NCBI GenBank assembly: GCA_007258455.2
Contig: VDFB02270651.1
Span: 698,240,217-698,304,216, forward strand
From: Sequoia sempervirens
Taxonomy: Eukaryota; Streptophyta; Pinopsida; Cupressales; Cupressaceae
Length of the DNA stretch: 64,000 bases
Direction: 5' to 3'
A model generated the notes under the pieces. It saw nothing but the letters and a program-made list of their open reading frames with translations. It ran no database searches and had not been told where the DNA came from. Made by a program: the position numbers and the translations under genes. Shown in pieces: positions 60,799 to 64,000 of this stretch (position 1 is the stretch's first letter; every line of letters starts with the position of its first letter).

Positions 60799-61925
60799 AG
60801 AGTCATGAAGAGGGGAAGGCACCATGAAAAGGTAGAAATATTTTGTAGTCCTAAGATCGCTTATATTCCTACACAAAGCAAGGGTTTCAAGTGGAAAATA
60901 TAGTGATCATGAAGGAATGGAAAAGATGCATAGAGTTTTGAATAGTTCTCATACTATGTAATGGAATTGAATCATTTTGCAAACCACTTTTTCTTCTTTG
61001 CAAGACAACATTTTCTCATGGAATGTTGACTGAGATAGCTCTTTTTTCAATTGATCCCTCTCAAGAAATCTCATTCATATTATAATCTTGCATGATTTTT
61101 ATCGTAGTAAGGTGATTATGACATTGTTAGCCGCTATTACTTGGCATCACAAGAAATAAATAAGATGCCATGTTTTAAAATTCAACAAAAAAGAATGAGG
61201 AGAAACCCTCAAATCTAAGAGGTGCAGATCCAGAATGTGCATTGAGGTTGGGTCCTACAAGAAAATTCCATGATGGTGACAAAGCTTGAAATATATAAAA
61301 AACCTTTGACTTAGAATAGTAGAGTGAATCCACACAAGTGTTGGTACCTGTAGAGGAAGTTAAGGCCATGGCAATAAAGAGAAGAACAATGAAGGCTCAA
61401 CACAATGAAGCAAATACAAAAATGCAAAGGAACAAAATATTTGAGTTTCTACAGGTATGAAAAAGACTCAGCGAAGCCAAGGATAAAATATAAAACTTTA
61501 ATCACTTTTGTTTTCAGAAAGTGAATGTACAAAGTGAAGTCACGACCTGTTGCCAGGATGGAACCCTCGTGGGTTTTGTGCAGAAGACAATGAAGTACTA
61601 TGCTTGTTCCTTTACATGAACAAATAGATAGAGCTAAAGAATGCTCGTTACAAAGGAGGAATGCACATAGAGACCAAAGTATATTCATTATTTTGGTACA
61701 ATAGAGCTCTGAAAAAATAGTGTACTCATGGAAAAATGAAAGAATGGTCCATGTTTACATAGAAATAGACTAAGACTTACTTGACTCAGCCTGAGTAGAG
61801 AATCCTCATTTTCAGCTTCAGAATTCTTGACCTGTGCATGAGTCATGGTGGCTGATCTCAAAGGCATTTTTACTTCTCTTTTTAACTTTACAATGAAATT
61901 TAATACCTTCACATTGTACTCGTAT
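60799..61925. other. Intergenic stretch, nothing recognised
   Basis: The short frames at 60706-60903 (plus, overlapping the previous element) and 61175-61912 (minus) show no motif. Confidence 0.4.
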
Positions 61926-62700
61926 GTGTCAAGGAGTGTCCCCTTATGGACTTATGTTTTTTGCTTTGCTTCAAAGCATATATTTTGAGTCAAATGTTTT
62001 TATTTTGTATTAAACATGAAATTTAAGAACATTTATTTAGGTGATGTTATTATAAATCACCTTATTTAAATGTTAAATGTAATACAAAATAAGGAGGCTT
62101 GCTTTCAAGTTACGGTCAAGGTGATTTAGTTGAGTTTTATGCTTTTGCAAGCATATAGGGAGGTTGAATTAATTTGCAAGAATTTGAAGAGCATATAGGG
62201 GTGTTTACTCACCTTGTTGGTAGTTTTGATTGTTTTTAGGCATTGGTTTCATGTGCCTTTATGATTGACTTGGTCAAGTTTGACCTTTTCTACACATTGG
62301 AGCCTTTTTGAGGAAGATTCAGTTGCTACTTCTTAGGAATTTTAGAGGCATCCATCCCAAAGAGGCTTCTAGGTCCTATTTTTATGGATCTTAGTGGGAA
62401 TTGGTTTTTATTGTCACTTTCTTGACTAGTTGTATTCAGTTCTTACTTGTTCTTTTTTCTGTTCTACGACTTTTTGAGTCCTTTGGAGAAAAGACAATGC
62501 TTTGTAACTCAGTTTTGGATATGAAATTCAGTAAAGACCTTAAATATCAATGATTTGAAGTTTTTCCCTCTTATTCTTTGTTTTATTGTGTGTACTATTT
62601 AATTTGATGAAGCTATTTGTGAGGTATCATCTATTTCCTTATAGCTTTGTCTCATGTTTAGCACCCTTATGCAAAAGGTATATTAATGTACATTATAATC
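61926..62700 (+). repeat. Possible solo LTR with internal hairpin
   Basis: It starts TGTGTCAAGGAGTGTCCCC, contains a 90-bp inverted repeat, and has an R/U5-like stretch near 62500-62600 (AACTCAGTTTTGGATATGAA, then TTTTTCCCTCTTATTC). No partner LTR, PBS or target duplication was found, so both the call and the right edge are tentative. Confidence 0.35.
62001..62092. repeat. Inverted repeat with about 40-bp arms
   Basis: TATTTTGTATTA at 62001 and AACATTTATTTAGGTGAT at 62028 are mirrored by AATCACCTTATTTAAATGTT and TAATACAAAATA ending near 62092. The loop is about 8 bases; the left arm has a few extra bases. Confidence 0.75.
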
Positions 62701-62808
62701 TATGCCAAAGATGCCAACATTTCTAGTTGTGAAGTTATCTTCCTCCTAGGAGTTTGAGCATTAGGACGTCCTTATAAAACATTTATGCAAAAAATATATG
62801 TTAGTAAG

Positions 62809-63875
62809 TGTGAACAAGGATTCCAAACCTACATAAACACAAGGAACAAACACCCTATTAGATCAAATGCAAGTTAGTGTCATGATTCCCCAAGAAATCC
62901 ATTTGAATTATAAAGGAAAAGGAATGAAATGAAGAACATAAAAAAAGCATAAACCAAATATATTAAATCCTATTCAAATACAAAGAAAAATATTAATCTC
63001 TTGGGGGAGTTGGTGCCAATTTGATGTGGAAATTAGCCCTTTCCCAACTCTTATGCAAGCTTTGCTGATTGGTGATGAAGAGTGATCCATTTTGTTGCTG
63101 ATTGAAGTATGCTCCAAGATGAAAATCTGCATAACCTAGCTAAGATTGGATAAAAATGGATGAGAATAGCTATGGATTTGACTATAATAACTTTTCTCAA
63201 ATTGTGGATGATCTAAAAATGACTATAATTATGCTACTTGGATTGTGGATGCTCAAATGAGGAATGAAGCCTCTTATTTATAGATTGACAAGTTGGAGAA
63301 ATGCCCAAAATGAAGCAATGTGGGACAAAAATTCAACCAATGGCAAGGTGCCACTTGTCAAGATGAGAATGGTTGAGGGATGTGCACATTTTGATGAATG
63401 TTCCCATAAATGCAATTAGGTGATATTTGAAATTAGTGAAATGACATGTAAGAGGGAAAAGGAATGTCTTAAATGCCACTTGGCTCAAGGGAAAATGAGT
63501 TATTAGGTGAAGTTAATGTATTGTTGGAAGGACAAAGTCCACTTGGATTTTGAATTAAAATTTGAGACAATATTCCTCTATTATGCCATGTTGAGAGAAA
63601 ATAGGGATTTAATAAATGAATTAAATCTATTTTCATGTGCAAGTGGCAAAAGATAGAGGATGGGACATGAATTAGGATTAAATTAATCAGAGGTTAATTA
63701 ATTTAATGAAGGATTAGATGATGTGACAAATTTGATTTACATTTATGGGTTGATTTAAATCAAATATGAGAAGAATATGATAAAAGGATTAATTAAATAA
63801 GGATTTTTTATTTATTTAATTAAAGGAGCTAAAGTTAGATTAATTCAAATAAGGTTTTAATTTATTTAATGTAAG
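62809..63875 (-). repeat. Inverted partial copy of the LARD-like LTR
   Basis: On the minus strand this reads through the LTR from its middle to its end. It has the AATTAAAT-rich zone, ATGTCCCATCCTCTA, the TATA box (plus strand CTCTTATTTATAGATTG near 63271), the TAGCTAGGTTATGCA region near 63136-63150, and an end matching TTGTTCACA at 62809. No PBS follows the end, so it is a solo LTR or a 3' LTR. The first 270 bp or so of the LTR are missing at the point where the third inverted-repeat element begins. Confidence 0.82.
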
Positions 63876-64000
63876 GGTATGTGTAGGATCATCATGGAAA
63901 AAATAGGCCCTTAAGTCACAAAAAATTCAAAAAAATCAGTGTTAGGCAACTTGATGTAAAAATTTGAATAAGTTATCTATATTATTTCAAAAATATGTAA
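63876..64000. mobile_element. Non-autonomous terminal-inverted-repeat element, copy 3 (cut by window end)
   Basis: GGTATGTGTAGGATCATCAT and the following 105 bp match the left ends of copies 1 and 2. Its left flank is GTAAG. It appears to sit inside the inverted LTR copy; the right end is outside the window. Confidence 0.82.

Overview
This window looks like intergenic DNA from a large, repeat-rich plant nuclear genome. A gymnosperm such as a conifer is my inference, based on the density of old, nested LTR retrotransposons; no host gene, rRNA or tRNA gene was recognised. The DNA is AT-rich. Nearly every stretch of coding similarity is a broken transposable-element protein, with in-frame stops and frameshifts.

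Layout, left to right. (1) 999-1372 is a complete miniature LTR element of only 374 bp (SMART/TRIM type) with 159-bp LTRs and a perfect 5-bp target duplication. (2) 2091-9327 is a Ty3/gypsy-like element with about 1-kb LTRs. It carries a decayed gag and part of a protease but no reverse transcriptase, RNase H or integrase. (3) 12296-12953 is the first of three copies of a non-autonomous terminal-inverted-repeat element whose ends read GGTATGTGCAGG; the others start at 59990 and 63876. (4) 16253 to about 29700 is a minus-strand L1-type LINE (ORF1 with zinc knuckle; ORF2 with endonuclease, RT and zf-RVT). It is split by a 7.7-kb Ty1/copia element (17873-25584), and the LINE reading frame resumes across the empty site. 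(5) About 29770-33350 holds the minus-strand 3' part of a Ty3/gypsy chromovirus. (6) About 34750-45000 is a second nest: an LTR end, PBS and coiled-coil coding stretch of one element, interrupted by a second Ty1/copia element (35972 to about 43285) whose 3' LTR is cut off, followed by an unrecognised Lys/Glu-rich broken coding region. (7) 47607-58506 is a well-preserved 10.9-kb LTR element with a perfect ATTTC target duplication. It has a 29/30-bp minisatellite and a long Asn/Gln/Pro-rich broken ORF, and no pol domains (LARD-like). (8) 62809-63875 is an inverted, partial third copy of that LTR, into which the third terminal-inverted-repeat element appears to have inserted.

The elements show an age series by eye. 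LTR identity is about 80% in the miniature element, about 90% in copia element 1 and about 95% in the 10.9-kb element. Nothing here looks capable of autonomous movement. Three different non-autonomous LTR designs sit together: a 374-bp SMART, a gag-only gypsy element, and a LARD with its own Q/N-rich ORF. The copia elements share terminal bases and primer site with the SMART and are plausible helpers for it.
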